A DNA stretch of 17,894 nucleotides. It comes from an uncultured Prevotellaceae bacterium. Its GTDB lineage: Bacteria > Bacteroidota > Bacteroidia > Bacteroidales > Bacteroidaceae. Position 1 is the stretch's first letter. Each line of letters opens with the position of its first letter. The translations under genes were made by a program, and so were the position numbers. The notes under the pieces were generated by a model that was not told where the DNA came from, made no database searches, and was given only the letters and a program-made list of their open reading frames with translations. The stretch spans positions 1-17,894 of the forward strand of contig CAMJLI010000020.1 of assembly GCA_946406585.1 (NCBI GenBank), written 5' to 3'. Below are positions 8,345-15,670 of the stretch, piece after piece.

Positions 8345-9256
8345 TTACAGTCTTTTTGCGTCCAAGAACCTTAATTGCGCCTCAAGCATTTCCAACTTTG
8401 GCATTTGCACGCCCGCTTTTCTTGCTTCGGCTATTGGGCGGGTATAGAGATAATCAATCTCCATAGGTCGATGGAAATCATAGTCCAACTTCATGCTAGG
8501 AGAATAAGGTGTCATCTCCCTTGTTGTCTCCATCATCTGTAGGGCGAATTCACGATTCACGTTCTCCACTCCCAGATGCTGCGCCACATTCACCACCTCC
8601 ATCATTTGGTCAAAGATCAGTTTCTCCGTATCAGGGTTTGCCAGCAGGCGGTCGGTCTGAGTGTCAAGAGCCACCGTCATTCCATTGAAGGGCATGTACC
8701 ACACGGCCTTTTTCCATCTTGCTTCATGATATTCCACCTCATTTGCTGTGATGCCAGCCAATCGGAAACTCTCAACCACATTTGCGACAAGCGACTTGTC
8801 ACGACAAGAGAAATTGCCGATATTGATGCTGCCATAGCATTGGTGGGACACTCTTCCCGGTTCTGTTTTCGAGGAACAGATGAAAGCCAGTCCGGCAGCG
8901 ATAGCAAGGCCAGGGAACTCCTGCTGCAAGTCAGCCTCAAGTCCTATGCCATTCTGTATGAGAACCACGAGAGTTTGTTCGTGTAGCAGAGGAGGCAGCA
9001 AATTGCGAAGCAGGTGGTTGTTGACCGATTTCAATCCCACGAGCACCACATCGCATTTTGGCATGTCAGCCACGGAATGATAAGCAAGAGGGTGAGGCAA
9101 GACAAAGGAACCATCGCAAGAATCTACAGCCAAACCATTTTTGCAAACGAAATCATAGTCTTTATGGAAGAGGAAATGCACCTCGAATCCTGCATTTGCC
9201 AATTTCGCGCCATAGAAGCCACCTATGGCACCTGTTCCTATAACAGCAAAATTCAT
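8345..9256 (-). CDS. panE: 2-dehydropantoate 2-reductase family (ketopantoate reductase)
   Basis: A 303-residue NADPH-dependent reductase; PanE makes pantoate for coenzyme A. The N-terminal Rossmann motif is GTGAIGGFYGAKLA (residues 7-20). Conserved nucleotide- and substrate-site residues appear as QNGIG (Asn102) and the catalytic lysine region EARWKKAVWYMPFNG (Lys182 or Lys183, Asn191). The C-terminal domain carries SMKLDYDFHRPMEIDYLYTRP, where Ser254 and Glu267 match the family's substrate-binding Ser and Glu. No other pantothenate genes lie nearby, and PanE-like proteins include other 2-hydroxyacid reductases, so the exact substrate is inferred. It follows the GNAT-like gene after 72 bp with no recognisable promoter between, suggesting the end of the nrnA-glmM run. 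Confidence 0.87.
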   Translation of the reverse strand: MNFAVIGTGAIGGFYGAKLANAGFEVHFLFHKDYDFVCKNGLAVDSCDGSFVLPHPLAYHSVADMPKCDVVLVGLKSVNNHLLRNLLPPLLHEQTLVVLIQNGIGLEADLQQEFPGLAIAAGLAFICSSKTEPGRVSHQCYGSINIGNFSCRDKSLVANVVESFRLAGITANEVEYHEARWKKAVWYMPFNGMTVALDTQTDRLLANPDTEKLIFDQMMEVVNVAQHLGVENVNREFALQMMETTREMTPYSPSMKLDYDFHRPMEIDYLYTRPIAEARKAGVQMPKLEMLEAQLRFLDAKRL

Positions 9257-9328
9257 TTCTTATAATATATGTTCAATTAATCTGTATCTTGTAATGGGAG
9301 ATGCAGTGCTTATTTGCAAAGAGTCTAT

Positions 9329-10489
9329 TCAAATATCACGCGAGTAGCAACGATGTCTACGATGCTGTTCCGACTCGAAGTACTGCCAATGGCTCAACAC
9401 AGCCTTGTTTGTCTCCATTTGCGGCATAGCTTCCGCCCATTCAAAACCATATTCTTGGAAACGGTGCAACAAGTCGTCGAAAATCAATGCGTCAGCACCC
9501 TTTGTCCTATATTCAGGCAATACTCCGATGAGCAGCAAGTCTACTGTATCCGTGGCATGAAATTTCAGAATCTTCAGCAAGTGCCACCATCCGAAAGGCA
9601 AGAGATGCCCATCCCTCGTCTTCTGCAATGCCAATGAGAAAGATGGGAATGCTATTCCAAAGCCTACCATTTGCCCATTTTTGTTATCATCCATTATTGC
9701 AGTCACCAGATTGAGGTCTGCCTTCTTTATGTAGTCCTCCACCAGTTTGTCAATCTGCTTTTCCGACAGTTGTGAAAAGCCATAAAGCCCATCGTATGTC
9801 CTGTTGAGAATTCTGAACACTTCCAGCCCCATACCTTCTTTGAGCAATTCCCTTCTGCTGAACTTATGCACACGCAAGTGGAATCGCTTTTGCACCATTT
9901 GGGCCACACGTGCTATTTTTTCTGGAATTTCCTCCGGCACCTTTACTCGGAATTCCAAATAATCGTTGTCTTTCTTGAAGCCTCCCAACCTCTGAATGTG
10001 CTGAGGATAGTATGAATAATTATAGTTTACATACATGGTGGAGAGTCTCTCAAACCCCTCGACCAGCATGCCTTCACGGTCCATGTCGGTGAATCCGAGA
10101 GGCCCACTTATTTCAGTCATTCCCTTTGTCTTTCCCCATTGTTCCACGGCATTGACGAGAGCCGCCGAAACCTCTTGGTCGTCGATGAAGTCTAGCCACC
10201 CAAATCTCACTTGTTTCCGTCCCCATCGTTTGTTGGCACGGTGATTGATTATGGCAGCCACTCTTCCAACAACGCCGCCATCCCTTATGGCAAGGTAATA
10301 TTCTGCTTCACAAAAATCGAAAGCGGGATTCTTGTCTTTCTTTAGAGTACCAATTTCATCTGAATAAAGGAAAGGAACAGCATAAGGGCAGTTTCGATAC
10401 AAATCGTTATGGAACTGTACGAACTGCCCCAACTGCTTGCAGGTCTCTACTTTTCTGATTTCCAAATTTTGTTTCATGAATTCATTCAT
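9329..10489 (-). CDS. GNAT-like N-acetyltransferase, conserved Bacteroidales protein
   Basis: A 386-residue protein I recognise as a conserved Bacteroidales family with GNAT-fold features and no known substrate. Its N-terminal half contains the strongly conserved NPAFDFCEAEYYLA (54-67), GRVAAIINHRANKRWG (75-90), VRFGWLDFIDD (94-104) and SGPLGFTDMDREGMLVEGF (128-146). The C-terminal half has an acetyl-CoA-loop-like segment, IGVLPEYRTKGADALIFDDL (321-340), followed by a helix and EAMPQMETNKAV, typical of the GNAT end. The Met at 10489, 7 nt past the glmM stop, is a plausible start; Met at 10516 (overlapping glmM) and Met at 10477 are alternatives. The tight spacing says it is co-transcribed with glmM, hinting at amino-sugar or envelope work. 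That role is only an inference. Confidence 0.75.
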   Translation of the reverse strand: MNEFMKQNLEIRKVETCKQLGQFVQFHNDLYRNCPYAVPFLYSDEIGTLKKDKNPAFDFCEAEYYLAIRDGGVVGRVAAIINHRANKRWGRKQVRFGWLDFIDDQEVSAALVNAVEQWGKTKGMTEISGPLGFTDMDREGMLVEGFERLSTMYVNYNYSYYPQHIQRLGGFKKDNDYLEFRVKVPEEIPEKIARVAQMVQKRFHLRVHKFSRRELLKEGMGLEVFRILNRTYDGLYGFSQLSEKQIDKLVEDYIKKADLNLVTAIMDDNKNGQMVGFGIAFPSFSLALQKTRDGHLLPFGWWHLLKILKFHATDTVDLLLIGVLPEYRTKGADALIFDDLLHRFQEYGFEWAEAMPQMETNKAVLSHWQYFESEQHRRHRCYSRDI

Positions 10490-10496
10490 GCAAGAA

Positions 10497-11879
10497 TCAT
10501 TGCATGTCGAGCACAACTTTCATGATGTCTTTCCCCAAAGCGTCAGCTTCCTCGATAGTGTGTGCCTCACTATATACTCGTATGATAGGTTCTGTATTTG
10601 ATTTCCTCAAATGGACCCATTTGTCTGGGAAGTCGATTTTCACACCATCGATGTCGTTCACTTGTTGTTCGGCATACAATTCCTTCACTTTTTGGAGAAT
10701 GGCATCCACATCCGTGGTAGGTGTGAGGTCTATTCTATTTTTAGCGATGCTGTACTCAGGCATCTCAGCCCTAAGTTGGCTCACCTTGCATCCCTTTTGT
10801 GCAAGAGACGACAAGAACAAAGCAATTCCAACCAATGCATCGCGTCCATAATGGCTTTCAGGATAAATCACTCCGCCATTTCCTTCTCCTCCGATGACAG
10901 CGCCCACCTCTTTCATCTTGGTGGTGACATTCACCTCTCCCACTGCTGCTGCAGCATATTTTCCTCCGTGCTTCTCGGTGACATCACGCAATGCTCTTGT
11001 GGAAGACAAATTGGAAACGGTGTTGCCAGGAGTGTGCTGCAAGACATAGTCGGCGACAGACACGAGGGTATATTCCTCACCAAACATCTTTCCATCCTCA
11101 CAGATGAAAGCCAACCTATCGACATCAGGGTCTACCACAATGCCCAAGTCATATTGTCCTGCACGCATCTCGCTCATTATTCCAGTAAGATTGCGCTCCA
11201 AAGGTTCAGGATTATGGGCGAAATCTCCTGTTGGGTCTCCATTGAGTATGGTATAATCCACCCCGAGACGTTCGAGCAATTTGGGAAGTATAATTCCTCC
11301 CACACTATTTATTGCATCCACACAGACTTTGAAGTTCTTCTTGGCTACGGCGTCGGCATCCACCAAATTCAGAGCCATTACGGCATCCACATGTTTTTTG
11401 TCGAAGGAGTCGTCCTTGGTGTATTTTCCCAATTTGTCCACTTCTGCAAATTCGAAATCCTCGGCTTCAGCAATGGCCAGCACCTCGTTGCCCTCTTCCT
11501 TGTTGAGAAATTCTCCCAAGTTATTAAGCAATTTCAGTGCATTCCACTGTCTAGGGTTGTGGCTTGCCGTGATGATGATTCCACCATCAGCTTGTGCCAT
11601 GACAACAGCCAACTCTGTGGTAGGTGTAGTAGCCATGCCTATGTCGACGACATCGAATCCCATCCCCATCAAAGTGCCACACACCACGCTTCTCACCATT
11701 TCGCCGGAGATGCGTGCATCACGTCCCACGACGATACGATTGAAGTTGGTCTTTTGTCCACGGCGTATGAAAGTGGCATATGCCGATGTGAATTTCACTA
11801 TGTCAAGAGGATTGAGTGTATCGCCCGCAGCACCGCCGATGGTGCCGCGTATGCCGGAAATGGATTTTATAAGTGTCAT
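10497..11879 (-). CDS. glmM: Phosphoglucosamine mutase (alpha-D-phosphohexomutase family)
   Basis: Interconverts glucosamine-6-phosphate and glucosamine-1-phosphate on the way to UDP-GlcNAc for peptidoglycan. All four phosphohexomutase loops are present in 460 residues. The phospho-serine loop is TASHNPRQWN (Ser106). The metal loop is DPDVDR (Asp250, Asp252, Asp254). The sugar loop is GEGNGG (331-336). The phosphate loop is RKSNTEPIIRVYSEA (425-439). The sugar loop differs from the GEQSGH of E. coli GlmM but is, from memory, usual in Bacteroidales proteins annotated as GlmM. Phosphomannomutase activity is therefore not excluded. It is preceded by the DUF4827 lipoprotein gene (155 bp) and followed closely by the GNAT-like gene. 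Confidence 0.92.
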   Translation of the reverse strand: MTLIKSISGIRGTIGGAAGDTLNPLDIVKFTSAYATFIRRGQKTNFNRIVVGRDARISGEMVRSVVCGTLMGMGFDVVDIGMATTPTTELAVVMAQADGGIIITASHNPRQWNALKLLNNLGEFLNKEEGNEVLAIAEAEDFEFAEVDKLGKYTKDDSFDKKHVDAVMALNLVDADAVAKKNFKVCVDAINSVGGIILPKLLERLGVDYTILNGDPTGDFAHNPEPLERNLTGIMSEMRAGQYDLGIVVDPDVDRLAFICEDGKMFGEEYTLVSVADYVLQHTPGNTVSNLSSTRALRDVTEKHGGKYAAAAVGEVNVTTKMKEVGAVIGGEGNGGVIYPESHYGRDALVGIALFLSSLAQKGCKVSQLRAEMPEYSIAKNRIDLTPTTDVDAILQKVKELYAEQQVNDIDGVKIDFPDKWVHLRKSNTEPIIRVYSEAHTIEEADALGKDIMKVVLDMQ

Positions 11880-12034
11880 TATGTCGTAAGTTTTAGTTGT
11901 ATTTCATTCTACCATTTCTCGCCATGGCATAGTTCAAGTAAACTTGACTCTGCTCATTTGGCTTACCGAAATGGTTCTATTGTTGTTTTGTTGTTGCAAT
12001 TTTCATACCATAAGCATCAGCTGTCGAGGAGTCG
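11880..12034 (-). other. Intergenic leader between the DUF4827 gene and glmM
   Basis: This 155-bp gap is long for an otherwise compact gene run. It contains TCAAGT-AA-ACTTGA (11934-11947), a 6-bp inverted repeat with a 2-nt centre. Read on the minus strand, the surrounding text (AGAGTCAAGTTTACTTGAAC, then CTATGCC) is reminiscent of dispersed Bacteroidales intergenic repeats. No TAnnTTTG promoter box was seen for glmM. Function unknown. Confidence 0.35.
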
Positions 12035-12664
12035 TCAGATTCCTCTCTCATAGGTAATCTGGTAATAATATGGAGTTACGCTCGCTGTAGCCCTCTGTAC
12101 TCCCTGGCTATGTGGTACAATGATATTCACCTTTGCCAATTCGTCGTTTTCATTCACCAATCTTCCAACATTGACATACGACAAAGGTATCAGCCATCCC
12201 GCCGGCACTGAAGTAGTGCCATATACGGACTTCATCACCCCAGTGCTGAAAGTGGCGTTAAAAGTGCCGAGTGTATTGGTGACAGCCATTTTGTCGGGAA
12301 GAGACGAGAAATATCTCACATTATTGGTAAGGTGCAGAGAGTCGCCAAACAAGTCAAACTCACTGAATCTGCACAAGACATTTACAGTTTCGCCATTTTT
12401 GATTTTCTCTCCACATCCTCTCCTTACAATTTGCATGTAGACACCAGTATTTTCAAAGAGCACAAACTCTTTCTTGCTTACGTCGGTTATAGTGTCTTGC
12501 TTGAATTCTTGTTCGGATATGACCTTTATGCCCTCTTTTTCTATAAAAGCTCTAATGGCAGCACGCTCCTTTTTTTTCTGGTCGGCATACGTCTCAGTGT
12601 CATGGCAGGCAGCCAAGCTGAGCATAGCAAATGCAGCCACCAGCCAAAAATACAGATTCTTCAT
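12035..12664 (-). CDS. DUF4827 family lipoprotein (FKBP-like fold proposed)
   Basis: A 209-residue predicted lipoprotein. The signal peptide ends in lipobox L-A-A-C with Cys20 as the lipidated residue, followed by HDTETYADQKKKERAAIRAFIEKEGIKVISEQEF. That N-terminal helix is characteristic of a Bacteroidales family I know as DUF4827. The later part (GVYMQIVRRGCGEKIKNGETVNVLCRFSEFDL) resembles the start of FKBP-type peptidyl-prolyl isomerase domains, where a strand is followed by G..V.V.Y.....G. It lacks a clearly recognisable FKBP active-site signature, so isomerase activity should not be assumed. From memory the gene sits between nrnA and glmM in other Bacteroidales too, so the order here may be conserved. 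It likely acts on the periplasmic side of the envelope. Confidence 0.82.
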   Translation of the reverse strand: MKNLYFWLVAAFAMLSLAACHDTETYADQKKKERAAIRAFIEKEGIKVISEQEFKQDTITDVSKKEFVLFENTGVYMQIVRRGCGEKIKNGETVNVLCRFSEFDLFGDSLHLTNNVRYFSSLPDKMAVTNTLGTFNATFSTGVMKSVYGTTSVPAGWLIPLSYVNVGRLVNENDELAKVNIIVPHSQGVQRATASVTPYYYQITYERGI

Positions 12665-12702
12665 TTCCTAAAAATTTTGTGCTAAAATATAAAAAGGTGA
12701 TG

Positions 12703-12738
12703 CAAAGGTAATACAAATCTTCGAAGCAAATGACAAAA
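12703..12738 (-). promoter_or_regulatory. Candidate promoter for the DUF4827 gene
   Basis: TACCTTTG (minus strand, 12710-12703) fits the -7 consensus 39 bp before the start codon. Possible -33 boxes TTTG (12730-12727, spacer 16) and TTTTG (12738-12734, spacer 23) both lie outside the best spacing, so confidence is limited. Confidence 0.4.
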
Positions 12739-12772
12739 TGAGTGTTAATGTAACAAAAAAAGCCCCTTTAGC

Positions 12773-13822
12773 CTATTTTCCTACAATGCCATCATGAGCA
12801 GCGAAATACAATATTGCCCTGTGCACCGTCTGCTCGGCGTCTTCCATGGTGCCCATGATGCGCCCTCCTGCTGCATTTTCATGTCCACCACCATTGAAGA
12901 ACATCTCAGCCAACACATTGCAATAGTATTGGTCTACCGAACGAAGGCTCACCCAGATCACATTGTCCTTCTCCGTGTCCTCCCTCAACGAAATCGACAG
13001 TCGCATTCCCTTTATGCGCAGCGGCTCATTGACCAATCCTTCAGCATCCCCCTTGATGAAATGGAACTGTCGCATCTCCTCCTTGGTGAGAGCATAATAA
13101 CAAGCATGACTGCCTTCGATGACTCTCAGTTTCTGGCTCATGACATATCCACGCATCCTGATACACCATTCGCTATAGTTGTTGTAAACATTTCTATAAA
13201 TCTTATCCTTGTCAAACTTGCCTTTTTCAAGCAGCAAGGAAATAATATAGAATATTTCCGGTCTGTTGGAATTGTAGGAGAATCCACCTGTATCGGTCAT
13301 CATTCCCATATACAAGGTTATGGCTCCTTTTCGAGTCATTTTTTCATACCCTCCCAATTGCCATATCATTCTGAACACTATTTCGCAAGTGCTGCTCATC
13401 TTTGGGAAAGAGAAAGTCAATAATGCATCCAGTTCCGGGCCTATATGATGGTCTATGAGCACCTTTACAGCTTTTGCTGCATCAAGAGCTTGTTGCAAAT
13501 CGAGGACACGCTTTATGCTGTTGAAGTCCATGCAAAACACCAAGTCGGCCTTCTGCAATATCGCTTCCACCTGTTCCTTATGCTTGTCATATCTTATTAT
13601 TCTCTCTCCTCCAGGAACCCATTTTAGGAAATCAGGAAAAGCATTCGGCACAACAATGGAAGGCAGTTTGCCCATGCTCTTTAGGAAATCATCCCATCCG
13701 AGCATTGAGCCTATAGCATCTCCATCAGGGCTTTCATGACATACCAGCACGATGTTGCCAGCTTGTGAAATAGTATTTCTGAGCTGCTCCACTTGAGCGT
13801 CAGAGAGCAAATTTAGATTCAT
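12773..13822 (-). CDS. nrnA: DHH-family phosphoesterase (NrnA-like nanoRNase / pAp phosphatase)
   Basis: A 349-residue cytosolic manganese-dependent phosphoesterase. NrnA proteins degrade 2-5 nt RNA and dephosphorylate 3'-phosphoadenosine 5'-phosphate. The DHH domain is complete: HESPDGDAIGS (His29, Asp33, Asp35), CMDFN (Asp99), the signature LIDHHIG (Asp124-His125-His126) and MMTDTGGF (Asp177). The C-terminal DHHA1 domain has the RNA-binding loop GGGHENAAGG (311-320). Length matches NrnA, not RecJ. It appears to open the run nrnA, DUF4827, glmM, GNAT, panE, though a 108-bp gap and a candidate internal promoter follow it. Bacteroidales generally lack Orn, and NrnA is expected to take its place; this is family knowledge and was not tested here. 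No clear promoter was found in its upstream region. Confidence 0.93.
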   Translation of the reverse strand: MNLNLLSDAQVEQLRNTISQAGNIVLVCHESPDGDAIGSMLGWDDFLKSMGKLPSIVVPNAFPDFLKWVPGGERIIRYDKHKEQVEAILQKADLVFCMDFNSIKRVLDLQQALDAAKAVKVLIDHHIGPELDALLTFSFPKMSSTCEIVFRMIWQLGGYEKMTRKGAITLYMGMMTDTGGFSYNSNRPEIFYIISLLLEKGKFDKDKIYRNVYNNYSEWCIRMRGYVMSQKLRVIEGSHACYYALTKEEMRQFHFIKGDAEGLVNEPLRIKGMRLSISLREDTEKDNVIWVSLRSVDQYYCNVLAEMFFNGGGHENAAGGRIMGTMEDAEQTVHRAILYFAAHDGIVGK

Positions 13823-13888
13823 TGATGAAATGAGGTGTTCAAAAAAGTTTCAAAAAACAGATTGATGCTTATTTCAAAAACAGCAAAC

Positions 13889-13924
13889 ATGTTTTCACCC
13901 ATCCTAAAGAATGGATGAAAACAT
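13889..13924 (-). terminator. Terminator after the nucleotidyltransferase gene
   Basis: Arms 13889-13904 and 13909-13924 form a 16-bp stem with a 4-nt loop. On the minus strand the two non-Watson-Crick positions are G-U pairs, whereas on the plus strand they would be A-C mismatches, so the structure is meant for minus-strand RNA. A TTTTT run follows after a few bases (near 13880-13876). It lies about 45 bp beyond the stop at 13971 and ahead of nrnA. Confidence 0.7.
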
Positions 13925-13970
13925 CATTTGCGAAAAGAAAGTCAAGAAGACCTTGGGAGGCCATCCCTGC

Positions 13971-14882
13971 TTAAAATAGTTTCTCTGGATAGATGCCTTC
14001 TGCGATGAGTCTTTGTATTTTCTCCACCACACTTGGCCTGTCTGCAGAATAAGTGACTCCAAACCACTTGCTTGTGGTGTCGAGCACCTTGACCGTGGCA
14101 GTATTCTCCACAATCAGTTTATTCACCATAAGTGGAATGAAGAATTCAGCCTTTGGATTCTCCATGTTCTTCGGGTTGGCAAGGAAATCCTTGAAGAAAG
14201 CTTCACTATAGTCGAAGTAGTCGGGTGTGAATCCCCACATGTTCATGCTGACAGGGGTGTTCTCCTCTACAGCGACCCATTTCCCTTCTTCATCTTTGTA
14301 GCAGATGTCGCCATCCACCCTCATTATCTCGGTACGCTCCACGACAGTTGTCAGGTTGCCTTCTTCATTTGTGGAGCAGATGCCACGTGCCACCGTGCCA
14401 TTTTCAGAAAGGGTATTGCCCACACGGAATCCCACCATTGCATAGCGGTTTTTGCTGCCCTCTGGCAGTTCTGCAAGAAACTTGCCGATAACCATGAATG
14501 CATCACGATTGTAGAAGTCGTCGCAGTTTATCACGCAGAAAGGTTCCTTGATTGCTTTTGCTGCCATCATCACCGCATGATTGGTACCCCATGGTTTCAC
14601 TCTCCCTTCTGGAACAGTAAAGCCTTCTGGCAGAGCATCAAGGCTCTGGAAAACCAATTCAGCAGGTACATGTCCCTCATATTTGCTCAAAATCTTTTCC
14701 TTGAAATCCTGTTCAAAGTCTTTTCTAATGACAAATACTATTTTTCCAAATCCCGCTTTAATAGCATCATAGATGGAATAGTCCATTATGGTTTCGCCGT
14801 TGGGGCCAAGACCATCGAGCTGTTTCAGTCCACCATATCTGCTACCCATTCCGGCTGCAAGCAATAACAATGTTGGTTTCAT
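13971..14882 (-). CDS. Nucleotidyltransferase family protein (sugar-phosphate nucleotidyltransferase type)
   Basis: A 303-residue GT-A fold NTP-transferase that would join a sugar-1-phosphate to a nucleoside triphosphate. The nucleotide-binding signature LAAGMGSRYGGLKQLDGLGP lies at residues 8-27, with the Arg and Lys of the G-x-G-[ST]-R...K motif. The next hallmarks are GETIMDYSIYDAI and the metal-binding aspartates in VINCDDFYNRDAF (about 118-130). WGTNHAVM near residue 98 matches the GT..A segment that contacts the base. It resembles UTP-glucose-1-phosphate uridylyltransferases, but is a Bacteroidales-specific group and the sugar cannot be assigned. It stands alone with its own promoter (14923-14953) and terminator. 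No phosphotransferase or sugar kinase gene lies beside it in this window. Confidence 0.88.
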   Translation of the reverse strand: MKPTLLLLAAGMGSRYGGLKQLDGLGPNGETIMDYSIYDAIKAGFGKIVFVIRKDFEQDFKEKILSKYEGHVPAELVFQSLDALPEGFTVPEGRVKPWGTNHAVMMAAKAIKEPFCVINCDDFYNRDAFMVIGKFLAELPEGSKNRYAMVGFRVGNTLSENGTVARGICSTNEEGNLTTVVERTEIMRVDGDICYKDEEGKWVAVEENTPVSMNMWGFTPDYFDYSEAFFKDFLANPKNMENPKAEFFIPLMVNKLIVENTATVKVLDTTSKWFGVTYSADRPSVVEKIQRLIAEGIYPEKLF

Positions 14883-14922
14883 ATTAATTTTTGAATTTTA
14901 AAAATGTAACTCTATTAATTTG

Positions 14923-14953
14923 CAAATATAACAAAATTTGCATCCTCAGCCAA
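14923..14953 (-). promoter_or_regulatory. Promoter of the nucleotidyltransferase gene
   Basis: On the minus strand, TTG (14953-14951), 20 nt, then TATATTTG (14930-14923) fits the Bacteroidetes consensus with ideal spacing. The expected start is near 14916, giving a leader of about 34 nt. Confidence 0.7.
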
Positions 14954-15032
14954 GTGGTGGTTGAAAGAAGATTCTATTTTATCAAAATTTAACTCAAATG
15001 ATACAAGATGATTTATTCCGAGCTAATGACAT

Positions 15033-15524
15033 TCAGTAAGGCCTTTTCCTTTTCTGCAACTCTTCAAATAGCCCTTGACAAGCATCTTCCAACAGCGAAA
15101 TCACCACCTCGAACCCATTATCACCACCATAATAAGGGTCAGGAATCGAATTAAAAGTAGGATGATGCCTAAGATAGGATGCCATGGTTACAATTTTCCG
15201 ATAGTCGTATGGCGATCTTGCCATTGACTTAATTTCATCGTAATTTGACTGATCCATAGCAACAATAAGATCAAAATTGTCAAAATCTTCGGACACGAAT
15301 TGCCTTGCCCGAGAACAGAAGTCATACCCATGCCTTTCACCATGCCTTCTCATTCTCGGGTCTGGAAGTTGGCCCACATGCCATCCGCCCAAACCAGCCG
15401 AATCCACTTCATACAGGTGCCCTACTCCTTCACTATTGACAATATGGAGCATTATGCCCTCAGCAGCCGGAGAGCGACAAATATTGCCTAAACAGACAAA
15501 CAACAACTTGTAAGGTTTCCACAT
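15033..15524 (-). CDS. Low-molecular-weight protein tyrosine phosphatase
   Basis: A 163-residue cytosolic phosphatase. The phosphate-binding loop is VCLGNICRSP, with nucleophile Cys11 and Arg17 in C-x5-R. The general acid is Asp129 in SIPDPYYGG, the usual DPYY/DPWY motif. SAGLGGWHVGQLPDPRM around 42-58 is the conserved family block. Bacterial members often act on tyrosine kinases for capsule or exopolysaccharide, but no such kinase is visible here, so the target is unknown. The start at 15524 is followed within ten residues by the catalytic strand, as expected. The gene diverges from the AraC-family gene, with a shared 146-bp upstream region. Bases beyond its stop show no clear terminator. 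Confidence 0.95.
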   Translation of the reverse strand: MWKPYKLLFVCLGNICRSPAAEGIMLHIVNSEGVGHLYEVDSAGLGGWHVGQLPDPRMRRHGERHGYDFCSRARQFVSEDFDNFDLIVAMDQSNYDEIKSMARSPYDYRKIVTMASYLRHHPTFNSIPDPYYGGDNGFEVVISLLEDACQGLFEELQKRKRPY

Positions 15525-15597
15525 TATTATATTATATTATGATGTATACAATCAATTAAAAACATATCAGAAACGGCAAAAAGAACTATTTGCGCAA

Positions 15598-15605
15598 CAA
15601 AGATA
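15598..15605 (-). promoter_or_regulatory. Candidate -7 box for the tyrosine phosphatase gene
   Basis: TATCTTTG on the minus strand (15605-15598) matches TAnnTTTG. No TTG is seen at the right distance upstream, so a regulator may be needed or the promoter may be weak. It lies only 7 bp from the -33 box of the divergent araC-type promoter. Confidence 0.45.
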
Positions 15606-15612
15606 TAAAAAA

Positions 15613-15644
15613 TTTGTATATTTATAAAATTTTTACTACTTTTG
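15613..15644 (+). promoter_or_regulatory. Promoter of the AraC-family gene
   Basis: TTTG (15613-15616), 20 nt, then TACTTTTG (15637-15644) is a near-ideal Bacteroidetes promoter. Transcription would begin about 15651, leaving a leader of about 20 nt before the ATG at 15671. Confidence 0.8.
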
Positions 15645-15670
15645 TGTCGGTATAATTATTTCCTATACTC

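Noticed and set aside
10611..12053. Open frame of 480 codons on the plus strand opposite glmM
   Set aside because: It mirrors glmM, a gene with all family motifs on the other strand; the translation is His-, Ser- and Cys-rich and resembles no family. Similar long antisense frames lie opposite valS and the nucleotidyltransferase, so codon bias explains them.
12755..12761. Seven T on the minus strand after nrnA as a terminator
   Set aside because: Only a 4-bp AAAG/CTTT stem with a 3-nt loop precedes it, too weak to call.
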